Shown here: in pieces, positions 48,449 to 57,518 of the stretch
How the letters are laid out: the number at the start of each line of letters is the position of its first letter
Position numbering within the stretch: the stretch's first letter is position 1
From: Gammaproteobacteria bacterium
GTDB taxonomy: Bacteria; Pseudomonadota; Gammaproteobacteria; Burkholderiales; Gallionellaceae
Assembly: GCA_018814405.1 (NCBI GenBank)
Contig: JAHIZO010000008.1
Coordinates: 157,832 to 221,831, forward strand
Length of the DNA stretch: 64,000 bases
Reading direction: 5' to 3'
Made by a program: the position numbers and the translations under genes
The notes under the pieces: generated by a model
Database searches by the model: none
Told to the model about the DNA's origin: nothing
What the model saw: only the letters and a program-made list of their open reading frames with translations

Positions 48449-48947
48449 ACATCACCTCAAGATAGTGCTCGAAACCGGAGACGATGTTGGCTGTTGCTAT
48501 ATCAGTATCTGTTGAACTCACCGTGACGCAGTGGATGTAAAGCCACTCACCCGTCATTTCAACTGTCAGCGTGCCCGGGGTAAGCGTGATCGAGTTGGCC
48601 AACAACATGCGCCCCATACGGCTTTTTAGTTTGGTGCGGACTTTGACGATACCTGGTGACAGCGGCAACCCAGGCGTGAGCACAATGCGCGCCAAACCAA
48701 AGTTAGACTTAACCAGTTCCTTGAAAAAGAAAACGACATACAACAAAGAATAGCCGATGGCCTTGGGTGTTGGCTGTAAGTCAGAAAAAGCGGAGAGGCC
48801 ACCATTGAATAGCGCAGCGATGACAAAGGAAGCGATCAGGCCTACAACCACCACATCGATCGCTAGAGAACCATTGAGCCAAAACCAAAAAATGGCAAGC
48901 GTCAAAAACAGTTGAAAGAAACTTGAAACTCGTTGCACTTGATGCAC
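48441..48947 (-). CDS. mrpE: MrpE-like antiporter subunit
   Basis: A 168-aa protein, first gene of the complex operon. Its N-terminal hydrophobic helices (LFLTLAIFWFWLNGSLAIDVVVVGLIASFVIAALF) and the soluble end with SRMGRMLLANSITLTPGTLTVEMTGEWLYIHCV match MnhE. The GTG at 48947 has AGG six bases upstream; a second GTG lies 9 bases downstream. Confidence 0.92.
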   Translation of the reverse strand: MHQVQRVSSFFQLFLTLAIFWFWLNGSLAIDVVVVGLIASFVIAALFNGGLSAFSDLQPTPKAIGYSLLYVVFFFKELVKSNFGLARIVLTPGLPLSPGIVKVRTKLKSRMGRMLLANSITLTPGTLTVEMTGEWLYIHCVTVSSTDTDIATANIVSGFEHYLEVMYG

Positions 48948-49200
48948 CTAATACCTAAATTCGTCTACCTATTGTCTTTTGAATCTAGCTGAGAATCTCA
49001 ACTTAACAAAAGTTTAATTTTGCTTAATCACCTTGTTTATGAGAATACTCTTATATAGCTGACATAGCTATGTAAATGATTCTGAATACAGCGCAATCCC
49101 ATGCCTTCATGTCAGGTAAGCATCGTCGAATATTGAGGGGAAATCTTTTTCGGATTATGCCAAAGGCTTTATATAGACGAGAACCGCCTACTAGATTCGA
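48948..49200 (-). promoter_or_regulatory. AT-rich control region of the Mbx-like operon
   Basis: A 253-base gene-free stretch, far more AT-rich than the surroundings, between cca and mrpE (both minus). It contains a perfect 6-5-6 inverted repeat ATAGCT-GACAT-AGCTAT at 49055-49071 and ATGAGAATACTCTTAT at about 49038-49053, possible operator sites. The operon promoter must lie here, but I cannot place a convincing -35/-10 pair. Confidence 0.45.
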
Positions 49201-50442
49201 TCACTTCTTATTACTATTCACCACTTCTTCCACCGCCACGATCCGCGCCTCGCGTACTTTGTCAGCGATGAGGTTCTTATCGGGACAAGCACGCGCGATA
49301 TCGCCTGCGTTCACCGCTTGTGCTGCTTTGGCACACGCCAACATATAGGGCGCTTGCGGGTAATCGTCGTTCTCGTGTCCGGTGCGGCCGTGTGCATCGG
49401 ATATGCAAGCTTCGAGGATGAGCTCGAAGCGCTCGGGTTTTCGCCACAGGTCGCAACGGTCGAACAGTTTGACGATGGTATCCGGGCGCAAAGATTTCGC
49501 CCGGTGGATATGGCTGTGGAACTGTGCGACCAGCAGTGCCAGATCGCGACAGTCACTGGGAACGCGTAAGCGTGTGCAGACGTCTTTCACCAGATCGATG
49601 CTGCGTTGTTCGTGACCGAGATGTCTGGGCAATGTCTCTTCGGGCGTGGTGGCTTTGCCGAGGTCGTGACCCAATGCGGAGAAGCGCACTTCAAGTGAAC
49701 GTTCGAGTTTGGCGGTGTCGTCCAGCACCATCATCACATGCACGCCGCAGTCGATCTCGGGATGGTAGTGCACGGGTTGCGGCACACCGAACAGCGCGTC
49801 CACTTCCGGCAATATCTTTTGCAGCGCACCGCATTCACGCAGCGCGATAAAGAAACGCGAGGGATGTCTTTCCATCAGCGCGCGCGACAGTTCCTGCCAC
49901 ACGCGCTCTGCCACCAGCGCATCTACTTCGCCGTTCGCCACCATGTCACGCATCAGTTCCAATGTCTCCGGCGCGATGGTAAAACCGAAACGTGTAGCGA
50001 AGCGTGCACCGCGCAGGATGCGTACCGGGTCTTCGGCGAAGGCATCGCTGACGTGGCGCAACACGCCCGCTTTCAGGTCGGCTTGTCCGTTATGCGGATC
50101 GATGAGCGTGCCATCTTCATCTTCCGCGATGGCGTTGACGGTGAAGTCACGCCGCAATAGGTCCTGCTCCAGCGTGACATCGGGTGAAGCGAAGATGTTG
50201 AAACCTTTGTAGCCCGCAGCCGTTTTACGCTCGGTGCGCGCCAGCGCATATTCTTCGTGGGTATCGGGATGCAGAAACACAGGAAAATCGCTGCCGACCG
50301 GTTTAAAGCCGCGCGCCTCCATCTCTTCAGGTGCGCTGCCGACCACGACCCAGTCGCGATCCTTTACCGGCAAGCCAAGCAAGCGGTCGCGCACGGCACC
50401 GCCGACACAATAGACCTTCAAACCATCACATCGCTGAGGCAT
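49201..50442 (-). CDS. cca: Multifunctional CCA-adding tRNA nucleotidyltransferase
   Basis: Adds and repairs the 3' CCA of tRNAs. A 413-aa protein with the class II nucleotidyltransferase head (VYCVGGAVRDRLLGLPVKDRDWVVVG), [27 protein letters not shown], and an HD phosphohydrolase domain (EIDCGVHVMM, FSALGHDLGK) as in E. coli-type enzymes. The ATG at 50442 overlaps slt by 17 bases. Alignment with the family start (MKIYLVGG) favours the in-frame TTG at 50421. Confidence 0.95.
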   Translation of the reverse strand: MPQRCDGLKVYCVGGAVRDRLLGLPVKDRDWVVVGSAPEEMEARGFKPVGSDFPVFLHPDTHEEYALARTERKTAAGYKGFNIFASPDVTLEQDLLRRDFTVNAIAEDEDGTLIDPHNGQADLKAGVLRHVSDAFAEDPVRILRGARFATRFGFTIAPETLELMRDMVANGEVDALVAERVWQELSRALMERHPSRFFIALRECGALQKILPEVDALFGVPQPVHYHPEIDCGVHVMMVLDDTAKLERSLEVRFSALGHDLGKATTPEETLPRHLGHEQRSIDLVKDVCTRLRVPSDCRDLALLVAQFHSHIHRAKSLRPDTIVKLFDRCDLWRKPERFELILEACISDAHGRTGHENDDYPQAPYMLACAKAAQAVNAGDIARACPDKNLIADKVREARIVAVEEVVNSNKK

Positions 50443-52354
50443 GCACCGGTGCCTGTTTGGTTTTATTGGTGGCGACCACGCCCAGCCGCTGCTTCAGCGA
50501 CTCGGAGGGGTGACCGAACAGCTTGGCGTAATAGATGGTGTTGCTCATCACCTTCTTCACATAATCCCGCGTCTCATCAAATGGGATGGTCTCGGCGTAT
50601 ATCGCACCTTCCAGCGGCACTTCGCCACGCCAGCGATTGGCGCGCGTCGGCCCCGCGTTGTAGGCGGCAGATGCCAACACAGGATTGTCATCGAAGCGGC
50701 TGTAGACGCTCTTCATGTAATAAGTGCCGAGGCGCAGGTTCACATCCAATTGGTGGATGAGACCTTTGCGATAGCCCTTCAGGCCGATACGGTGTGCAGC
50801 CCAGCGCGCGGTGGCGGGCATGATCTGCATCAGTCCGGCCGCCCCCACTTCAGATTTCGCATGCGTGACAAAACGACTCTCCTGACGCATCAGGCCGTAC
50901 ACCCATGCTTCTTCCACGCCATGTTCGTCAATGGGTGCCTGCAATGCTTCGCGGTACGGGGACGGGTAACGCAGATTGAAATCGTGTAATTCGACGGTGC
51001 GGTTTGCGGCGTTGATGGAACGGTCATACATCTCGTGACGGCGCGCGACTTCCGCTGCCACCAGTAACTCTCGGTCATCCAGCCCGCGCATCGCCCAATC
51101 CCACTCCTTCGCGGCTTCGGTGCGCAGTCCCATCTTGTACAACAGCACAGTGCGCTGTATCTCGGGGCGGGCTTGCACGGCTTGCACTTCCTGTTCATCA
51201 GGCACGAACTTGGCGGTCACGATGCCTGCCGCCGGCGCTGCCCCCAACTCTTCTGCTGCCATTTGTCCGTAGAAGCGATACTCACGACTCAATGGCGCAA
51301 GGATCACCTCGGCATCGCGTCGATGTCCCAGTTCGATCAAGGCCCGCGCCTTCCAGTAGCGCCAGCTGCGTTCGTTCTGCTGTTCCACCGACATGGAAGA
51401 GATGCCTTCCCATACGGCATGCCAATTCTGCTCTCGCAAGGCAGCGCGCACACGCCAAGCCTGTTGTTGTGTATTCAGATGTGTCTCTCCGGCAGCGGCA
51501 TACCATTCCAGCGCACGGGATTCATGCTGGCGGGCCGCTTCGTAGCCCAACCAGGAATAGAAATACTTTTGTTCTTCTGGCGGGAAATGCTTGCCGAGTC
51601 GATCCCATTGCACGGAAGCAGGCTTAACCGCCTGACGTGCCAAGCGCTGCAGCGCGAACATCGCCACCTTGCGCTGGCCGATACTGGCATTGTCCAGCTT
51701 CACTCGTCCCAGATAGCGCTGCGGATTGCGGCGTGCCTCATCCAACTCTGCCAGCGGCAATCGTTCGGCCTTGGGCAAGTAACGCACCAGCTTCTTCGCC
51801 TCTGCGACTTCATTCTCTTCCAGCAGTACGCGGATGCGTTGCGCAACATCCTGCTCGGTGATGACACCGCGCTCGATCGCAATATCGAATATGGCATCGC
51901 AACTGACAGCATCCGCCTCGCCCTCGAACCACAACTTGCGTGCTGCACGCAGTGCCAGCGCCTCATTCTGGCTGCGCTGCCAACTCAGCGCATGGCAGGT
52001 CAATTCTGCATCGGCATTGATGAGATAGGGATATTCGGAGGCGAACTCGTCCCAGCGTTTTTGCTTCGCCATCTCTTTCAGCCATTCGCCACGGAACTGG
52101 TCGATCACCGGCGTATCTTCCTCGCGCGCCAGATATGCGTGAATGGTAGTCGTGTCTTTATCGTCCCAATGCATACGCAGGCGGTAATAAGTCGCGTAGG
52201 GCTCCAGCGGTGTGTCCTGCAAACGCTTCGCCGCCTCCAGCAACGGCGCCTCTTTCTTCGCGTTGAAAGCCGCGCGCACAGCCATAAGATCCCCGCCCTG
52301 GTCGGCATGGGAAGTCAGCGGTAGCAGCAACAACAATAAGGGGAGATAGCGCAT
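50426..52354 (-). CDS. slt: Soluble lytic murein transglycosylase (Slt70 type)
   Basis: A periplasmic enzyme cleaving glycan strands to 1,6-anhydromuropeptides. A 642-aa protein with signal peptide (MRYLPLLLLLLPLTSHA), a long alpha-helical superhelix, and a C-terminal SLT domain with the catalytic Glu in GLMRQESRFVTHAKSEVGAAGLMQIMPATAR, then YNAGPTRANRW. The start at 52354 places the signal peptide correctly. Confidence 0.95.
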   Translation of the reverse strand: MRYLPLLLLLLPLTSHADQGGDLMAVRAAFNAKKEAPLLEAAKRLQDTPLEPYATYYRLRMHWDDKDTTTIHAYLAREEDTPVIDQFRGEWLKEMAKQKRWDEFASEYPYLINADAELTCHALSWQRSQNEALALRAARKLWFEGEADAVSCDAIFDIAIERGVITEQDVAQRIRVLLEENEVAEAKKLVRYLPKAERLPLAELDEARRNPQRYLGRVKLDNASIGQRKVAMFALQRLARQAVKPASVQWDRLGKHFPPEEQKYFYSWLGYEAARQHESRALEWYAAAGETHLNTQQQAWRVRAALREQNWHAVWEGISSMSVEQQNERSWRYWKARALIELGHRRDAEVILAPLSREYRFYGQMAAEELGAAPAAGIVTAKFVPDEQEVQAVQARPEIQRTVLLYKMGLRTEAAKEWDWAMRGLDDRELLVAAEVARRHEMYDRSINAANRTVELHDFNLRYPSPYREALQAPIDEHGVEEAWVYGLMRQESRFVTHAKSEVGAAGLMQIMPATARWAAHRIGLKGYRKGLIHQLDVNLRLGTYYMKSVYSRFDDNPVLASAAYNAGPTRANRWRGEVPLEGAIYAETIPFDETRDYVKKVMSNTIYYAKLFGHPSESLKQRLGVVATNKTKQAPVHASAM

Positions 52355-52445
52355 GAAAAATATCGTATTCGAATGCGGCAAAGCATAGCACAGCGAAGAC
52401 TTTCGCTCCTTCGAGTCACAGCCAAAAAACCGCTTTTAAAAGTAC

Positions 52446-52471
52446 GAACGCCCCCGCAAAGGGGGGCGTTC
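52446..52471 (-). terminator. Hairpin terminator after the 71-aa gene
   Basis: A 10-bp perfect stem (GAACGCCCCC with its complement, loop GCAAAG) 22 bases after the stop. The minus-strand tail is only moderately T-rich. Confidence 0.6.
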
Positions 52472-52492
52472 ACTGCCATGCCAGCAGCCGGT

Positions 52493-52708
52493 TCAGCGTT
52501 GATTCACATACATCTTGTGCAGGAAGGCTTCGATGTCGGCCTCTGCCAGCGAAGGTGGGAAGGCGGCATGTGCCGGAGCGATGTGCGCGACCTCGGTCTG
52601 TGCCAGTTGCGGGTTCCAGCCTGCGTACATCACCTCGTCCCCATAGGACTCGACGACCTCTTCCACGCGCTCGATCTCGTAGCTGCTCATATTCATCACG
52701 ATAGTCAT
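52493..52708 (-). CDS. Small conserved-looking hypothetical protein
   Basis: A 71-aa acidic protein (MTIVMNMSSYEIERVEEVVESYGDEVMYAGWNPQLA...) with no membrane segment or cysteine. An ideal AAGGAGGTGTGAA ribosome site and a terminator behind it argue that it is real and well translated. It follows gnd in the pentose-phosphate operon, separated by 83 bases. No function can be assigned. Confidence 0.7.
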   Translation of the reverse strand: MTIVMNMSSYEIERVEEVVESYGDEVMYAGWNPQLAQTEVAHIAPAHAAFPPSLAEADIEAFLHKMYVNQR

Positions 52709-52791
52709 TTCACACCTCCTTCACTGCGGAGCGACATCGCGCCCCTGTGAACAATGTATCGGCAACTTCCGCAAAAAGCTGAGTCCCTAAT

Positions 52792-53805
52792 TCACTTGGC
52801 TTTTTCCTGATGCCCGCCGAACTCATAACGCAATGCAGACAATAACTTATCGCCATAGTCCGCCTCGCCACGCGACGAGAATCGATTGAACAGCGCGGCA
52901 GTCAGCACCGGCGCTGGCGTGCCGGATTCGATCGCCGCGATACTGGTCCAACGCCCTTCACCCGAATCCGAAACGCGACCGCTGAACTTATCCAGATCGG
53001 CATCGCCTTGCAGTGCATGCGCGGTCAGATCCAGCAGCCAGGAGCCGACCACACTGCCACGCCGCCACAATTCGGCCACCTCGGCCACATCGATGTCGTA
53101 ACGGAACGCTTCCGGTTCGCGTAGCGGTGTAGTTTCGGCATCCACCTGATGCGAAGCACCGCCGACATTGGCATGCCGCAACAGATTGAAGCCCTCTGCA
53201 TAGGCAGCCATCATGCCGTACTCAATGCCGTTATGGACCATCTTCACGAAGTGGCCCGCCCCTTCCGGACCGCAGTGCAGCCAGCCGTTCTCAGCCGTCG
53301 AAGGCTGTCCGCTGCGTCCATCGGTACGCGGTGCGGATTCAACACCGGGTGCGAGGTCGGCGAATATCGGCTGCAGATGCGCCACGGTATCTTTCTGTCC
53401 GCCCACCATCAGGCAATATCCGCGCTCCAGCCCCCAAGTACCGCCGCTGACACCCACATCTGCATAGCGGAGGCCGTTCGCCGACAAGCGCTTCGCACGG
53501 GCGATATCGTCTTTGTAATACGAGTTACCACCGTCGATGATGATGTCGCCGGGGCTCAACAACAGGGCGACCTCTTCGATGCTGGCATCCACCACGGCAG
53601 CCGGCAACATCAGCCAGACGGCACGCGGCGCGCTCAGTTTGGAGATCATCTCCTGCACGCTCGCGGCAGGTGTCATGCCCTCTTTTGCCAAGGCCTGCAC
53701 GGTCTCGCTGCTGCGGTCATAGACCACGCAGTCGTGTCCAGCCTTCTGCAAGCGACGCACCATGTTCGCGCCCATCCGTCCCAGTCCGATCATTCCTATT
53801 TGCAT
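52792..53805 (-). CDS. gnd: 6-phosphogluconate dehydrogenase (decarboxylating), short type
   Basis: Oxidises 6-phosphogluconate to ribulose 5-phosphate. A 337-aa protein of the short GntZ/YqeC-type class, with N-terminal dinucleotide motif IGLGRMGANMVRRL, DGGNSYYKDD, VGVSGGTWGLERGYCLMVGG, the catalytic GAGHFVKMVHNGIEYGMM, and a shortened helical C-terminal domain. Last enzyme of zwf-pgl-gnd. Confidence 0.95.
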   Translation of the reverse strand: MQIGMIGLGRMGANMVRRLQKAGHDCVVYDRSSETVQALAKEGMTPAASVQEMISKLSAPRAVWLMLPAAVVDASIEEVALLLSPGDIIIDGGNSYYKDDIARAKRLSANGLRYADVGVSGGTWGLERGYCLMVGGQKDTVAHLQPIFADLAPGVESAPRTDGRSGQPSTAENGWLHCGPEGAGHFVKMVHNGIEYGMMAAYAEGFNLLRHANVGGASHQVDAETTPLREPEAFRYDIDVAEVAELWRRGSVVGSWLLDLTAHALQGDADLDKFSGRVSDSGEGRWTSIAAIESGTPAPVLTAALFNRFSSRGEADYGDKLLSALRYEFGGHQEKAK

Positions 53806-53817
53806 CTTCTTCTCCTA

Positions 53818-54525
53818 TTAAATTCTGTTCGGTAAAGCTGCTTCATCCATAAACCATTCAGCATCCAGCACCTGCCCGGCTGGCAACTGCTCTCCCTGCG
53901 CGATACTTTGCAGCGCTGCACGCTTGCCACTGCCCGCCACCAAGAACAGCTTGTGGCGCGCGGCATTCAATGCCGCCATGCCGAGGCTGACGCGCTGCGG
54001 TGGCGGCTTGGGTGCATCATCCACGGCCACGGCAAGGGCCGGGTCATCCAATGCCGGATCATTCGGGAACAGGCTGGCGGTATGCCCGTCTTCGCCCATG
54101 CCCAGCAACACGATGTCCAGCGCACCGGCCTGCGCCAGTTCTTGTGCGTAGCGCAATGCTGCCTCCACTGCACCCAGTTCGACCGGCATCGGATGCACCT
54201 GCCCCGCAGGAACCGGAACATGCTGCAGCAAGGTGCGCATCGCCATGTCATCGTTGCGTTGCGCATCCCCTGCCGGCAAACAACGCTCGTCTCCGAAATA
54301 GATGTGGACATGCGCCCAAGGCAGCGACAGTCCGCGCAACTTCTCATAACACTGTTGCGGTGTACCGCCACCTGCCAAGGCGATGCGGCACACGCCCTGT
54401 TGTGCAACGCATGCTTGCACCAGTTCTGCGATGCGATGTGCCACGGCATCCGCCAGCGCCCCCGCATCGGCATACACATTCACCTGCTTCGCGCCGGGCA
54501 ATGCAAACTGGCCGCGTGACGTCAT
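53818..54525 (-). CDS. pgl: 6-phosphogluconolactonase
   Basis: Hydrolyses 6-phosphogluconolactone. A 235-aa DevB-type protein with ALAGGGTPQQCYEKL, HIYFGDERCLPAGDAQRNDDMA and DIVLLGMGEDGHTASLFPN. Starts at 54525, one base after the zwf stop. Confidence 0.95.
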   Translation of the reverse strand: MTSRGQFALPGAKQVNVYADAGALADAVAHRIAELVQACVAQQGVCRIALAGGGTPQQCYEKLRGLSLPWAHVHIYFGDERCLPAGDAQRNDDMAMRTLLQHVPVPAGQVHPMPVELGAVEAALRYAQELAQAGALDIVLLGMGEDGHTASLFPNDPALDDPALAVAVDDAPKPPPQRVSLGMAALNAARHKLFLVAGSGKRAALQSIAQGEQLPAGQVLDAEWFMDEAALPNRI

Positions 54526-54526
54526 A

Positions 54527-56032
54527 TCAATACGCTTCTGTCTTGGCACCATCCAGATTCAGGGAGTGCCGCCAGAACTGATCCTCACGATCGAACAAAC
54601 GATAAGTACCGCGCGGCCCCCAACTTCCGGCAGGATAGGTGTTGATCAGATCGCGCTCCATCGCCCACACCTTCAAGATGGGATCGACCACGCGCCAAGC
54701 CGCTTCCACCTCGTCGATACGCAGGAACAGTGAGTGATCTCCGTTCATGACATCCAGCAGCAGCCCTTCATAAGCATCGAAATCCTCCTCGCCATGCTTG
54801 CGATAGGTCGCATCCAAGCTGATGGCACGTGTCTGCACATCCAGTCCCGGCACCTTCACCTGCAATTCCATCTTCAGGCAATCATCGGGCTGTATGCCGA
54901 GCATGATCCAGTTCGGCGGCGGCGGCCCCTGGCGGGTGTGGCGCAGCAAGTCCTTGGGTGGTGCTTTGAAGCGGATGCAGATGGCGGAACTGTTCTCCGG
55001 CATGCGTTTGCCGGTGCGCAGATAGAACGGCACACCCGCCCAGCGCCAGTTATCGACGAACAACTTCATCGCGGCATAGGTCTCCGTGACGCTGTCCTGC
55101 GCGACATTCTTTTCTTCCAGATAGCCGGGCACGGATTTCCCCTCAATCGTGCCGCTGGCATATTGGCCACGGAAGGCATGCGCATGCACGGCGTTCTGTG
55201 TGATGGGTCGGATGGATTTCAACACTTTCACTTTCTCGTCGCGCAGATGCTCGGCGGCCATACTCACGGGCGGCTCCATCGCCACCAAAGCCATCAATTG
55301 CAATAGATGGCTCTGGATCATGTCGCGCAATGCGCCCGCACCTTCGTAATAATCGGCGCGGTTCTCGACCCCCATGGTTTCGGAATGGGTGATCTGCACA
55401 TGGTCGATGTAGTGGTTGTTCCACAACGGTTCGAGCAACAGATTGGCAAAGCGGAACACCATGATGTTCTGCACCGTTCCTTTGCCCAGATAGTGGTCGA
55501 TACGGTAGATCTGCGGCTCGTCCAGATGGCGATAAAGACTGGCTTGCAGCGTCTGCGCAGAAAGCAAGTCGTAGCCGAACGGTTTCTCGATCACCACCCG
55601 ACGCCATCCATTCTGCTGCTTCAACAGACCGGCCTCGCCCAGCTTGGCAACGATGCCCGGATAGTCAGCAGGGCGCACCGCCATATAGAACACCGCGTTG
55701 GGCGGGAATGTCGGATCCTCGTTCAGCAGCACGCCGAGACGGTCGTATGCGGCATCATCCCCGATAGGCACCGCGAAATAGTGCAAGCGTGCACAGAATC
55801 GCTCCAACGCTATCTCGTCGATCTTGCTGCCGTGTTTTTCGCGCAGGATGTCGCGCACCACCGTCAACCAGGCATCGCGCTCATATTGGCCGATATCACA
55901 GCCCAGGATCACCAGATGGTCCGGCAATCGCTGCAATGTTTCCAGATGATAAAGCGCGGGGATCAATTTCTTGCGGCTCAGGTTTCCACCCGCCCCAAAA
56001 AAGATCAGCGTACACGGATCCATCTTCTTCAT
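54527..56032 (-). CDS. zwf: Glucose-6-phosphate 1-dehydrogenase
   Basis: The first enzyme of the oxidative pentose phosphate path; makes NADPH. A 501-aa protein with FFGAGGNLSRKKLIPALYHL, VIEKPFGYDL, the active site RIDHYLGKGTVQNIMVFRFAN and PFYLRTGKRMPE. GGGAGAGATAA precedes the ATG. Confidence 0.97.
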   Translation of the reverse strand: MKKMDPCTLIFFGAGGNLSRKKLIPALYHLETLQRLPDHLVILGCDIGQYERDAWLTVVRDILREKHGSKIDEIALERFCARLHYFAVPIGDDAAYDRLGVLLNEDPTFPPNAVFYMAVRPADYPGIVAKLGEAGLLKQQNGWRRVVIEKPFGYDLLSAQTLQASLYRHLDEPQIYRIDHYLGKGTVQNIMVFRFANLLLEPLWNNHYIDHVQITHSETMGVENRADYYEGAGALRDMIQSHLLQLMALVAMEPPVSMAAEHLRDEKVKVLKSIRPITQNAVHAHAFRGQYASGTIEGKSVPGYLEEKNVAQDSVTETYAAMKLFVDNWRWAGVPFYLRTGKRMPENSSAICIRFKAPPKDLLRHTRQGPPPPNWIMLGIQPDDCLKMELQVKVPGLDVQTRAISLDATYRKHGEEDFDAYEGLLLDVMNGDHSLFLRIDEVEAAWRVVDPILKVWAMERDLINTYPAGSWGPRGTYRLFDREDQFWRHSLNLDGAKTEAY

Positions 56033-56103
56033 TTATCTCTCCCCTATTCGAACCATCAATAGCACCAACGCCCCCAGTCTGGCACAGATTGCCGATGCCG
56101 TCC

Positions 56104-57435
56104 TCAATCCGCGAGCCGCGCCCTGACCAAGCCGATGTGGGTGCGCAATTCATAAAGATGACTGGAAAAGGCGACCGGCAAGCGCAAGTGATTGACTTTG
56201 TTTTCGATACCATCCAGCTCACGGCGGAAGCGTGCAAGATCGACCGGTGGTTTCGCGGTACGCAATTGCAGCTCCAGGAAACGTAGCTCACCGTACAGTT
56301 TGTGCACGCGCGACTTGATCAGCCAATTGTAGAGAGCGGGCGCGGCCCTGCTCAGCGGGATGGCCAAGGCCAGCAACGGCAGCAGGATGATCAGCACGCG
56401 GCTGACGAAGGTAGCCGCCCAATATGGCAAGTAACGGTCGAGGAAGGGCGGGCCGGATTTATAGAAATACTCGGCCTGACTGCTCAGCTCGAAATCGGAA
56501 TCCTTGTCCGCCGGGAAGTCATGCTCTTGTTGCAACATGCCCGCATTGCCGTGCACCCGCGTCAGCACCTTGAGCAACAGATAGGTCAGCGCCGGATGCA
56601 GCGTATCGCGCGCCACCAAAGTGACAGTGGGCGCTAACAGATGCGCGCGCCGCGGCGGGATATTGGCCTTCAGACTCAGCGCACTTTCCGGCAACACCAA
56701 GTGATGCAGGAAGCTGTACTGGCGCGCGATGGCTTCAGAGTCGTCCAGATCCACCAGCGACACGCCGGGCATGGTCGCCACCTCGGCGACCAGCGGCGAA
56801 TTCGGCACACCGGTCAGGAAGATCACATCCACGATGTCATGCCGCAACGCTTCCATGGAATCGTCCAGGCCGATCTCGTACAGCGTCGCGTTCTGATCAG
56901 TCACCCCGGCAGCTTCCAGCAACACTTTCGTGATCAGACGGGTGCTGCTGTCCGGCCGCCCCACGCCGACACGCAACCCCTTGAGCTGCGAAAGATGTTC
57001 GATCTTCTGCTTGCCCTTGTGGAATATCCACAGCGGTTCGTAGTACAGACTACCCAAGGATTCCAATCCCACGGTGGATTGCCCGCCCGCCATGCCGCCC
57101 GGCACGAAAGCCAGATCGACACCGGAATCTTCCTTGCGTAATTCCTCCAGACTCTGCATCGGCCCTTCTGTCTCGCGTATCTCCAGCGTGATGCCGTCCT
57201 GCTGCAGCAACACCCCATACAAAGCGGCATAAGCCTGATAGTTACCGTCTTCCTTGCTGATGGATATCACCATCTTCTTCGGCGGCGCGGGATCGATCAG
57301 CCAATAGCCCAGTCCGGCGATCACCAGCAGCGCCACCAGATACGGCAATGCAGCCTTGAACGCTTCCATAGGCAACGAGACGTGCAATTCCTCGCGCGCC
57401 TCTTCGGTATTCATCTCACGATTTTCTTCAGACAT
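56104..57435 (-). CDS. Membrane-anchored TAXI-family TRAP substrate-binding-like protein
   Basis: A 443-aa protein with an N-terminal membrane anchor (about 28-48, ALPYLVALLVIAGLGYWLI), a TAXI-type periplasmic binding domain at about 50-320 (ISISKEDGNYQAYAALYGVLL, GVDLAFVPGGMAGGQ, LSQLKGLRVGVGRPDSSTR), a second helix near 350-375 and a cytoplasmic helical tail. The start at 57435 (GGAAGG upstream) fits. No TRAP permease genes are near, so a sensor or stand-alone role is possible. Confidence 0.85.
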   Translation of the reverse strand: MSEENREMNTEEAREELHVSLPMEAFKAALPYLVALLVIAGLGYWLIDPAPPKKMVISISKEDGNYQAYAALYGVLLQQDGITLEIRETEGPMQSLEELRKEDSGVDLAFVPGGMAGGQSTVGLESLGSLYYEPLWIFHKGKQKIEHLSQLKGLRVGVGRPDSSTRLITKVLLEAAGVTDQNATLYEIGLDDSMEALRHDIVDVIFLTGVPNSPLVAEVATMPGVSLVDLDDSEAIARQYSFLHHLVLPESALSLKANIPPRRAHLLAPTVTLVARDTLHPALTYLLLKVLTRVHGNAGMLQQEHDFPADKDSDFELSSQAEYFYKSGPPFLDRYLPYWAATFVSRVLIILLPLLALAIPLSRAAPALYNWLIKSRVHKLYGELRFLELQLRTAKPPVDLARFRRELDGIENKVNHLRLPVAFSSHLYELRTHIGLVRARLAD

Positions 57436-57518
57436 GATGCGACCTTCCATTGCTGCGGCAGCGCTGCCGCGGATGGTGCGCATCATAGCCGTTCGCCAGA
57501 CTTTCGTGGCGCGTCGGC

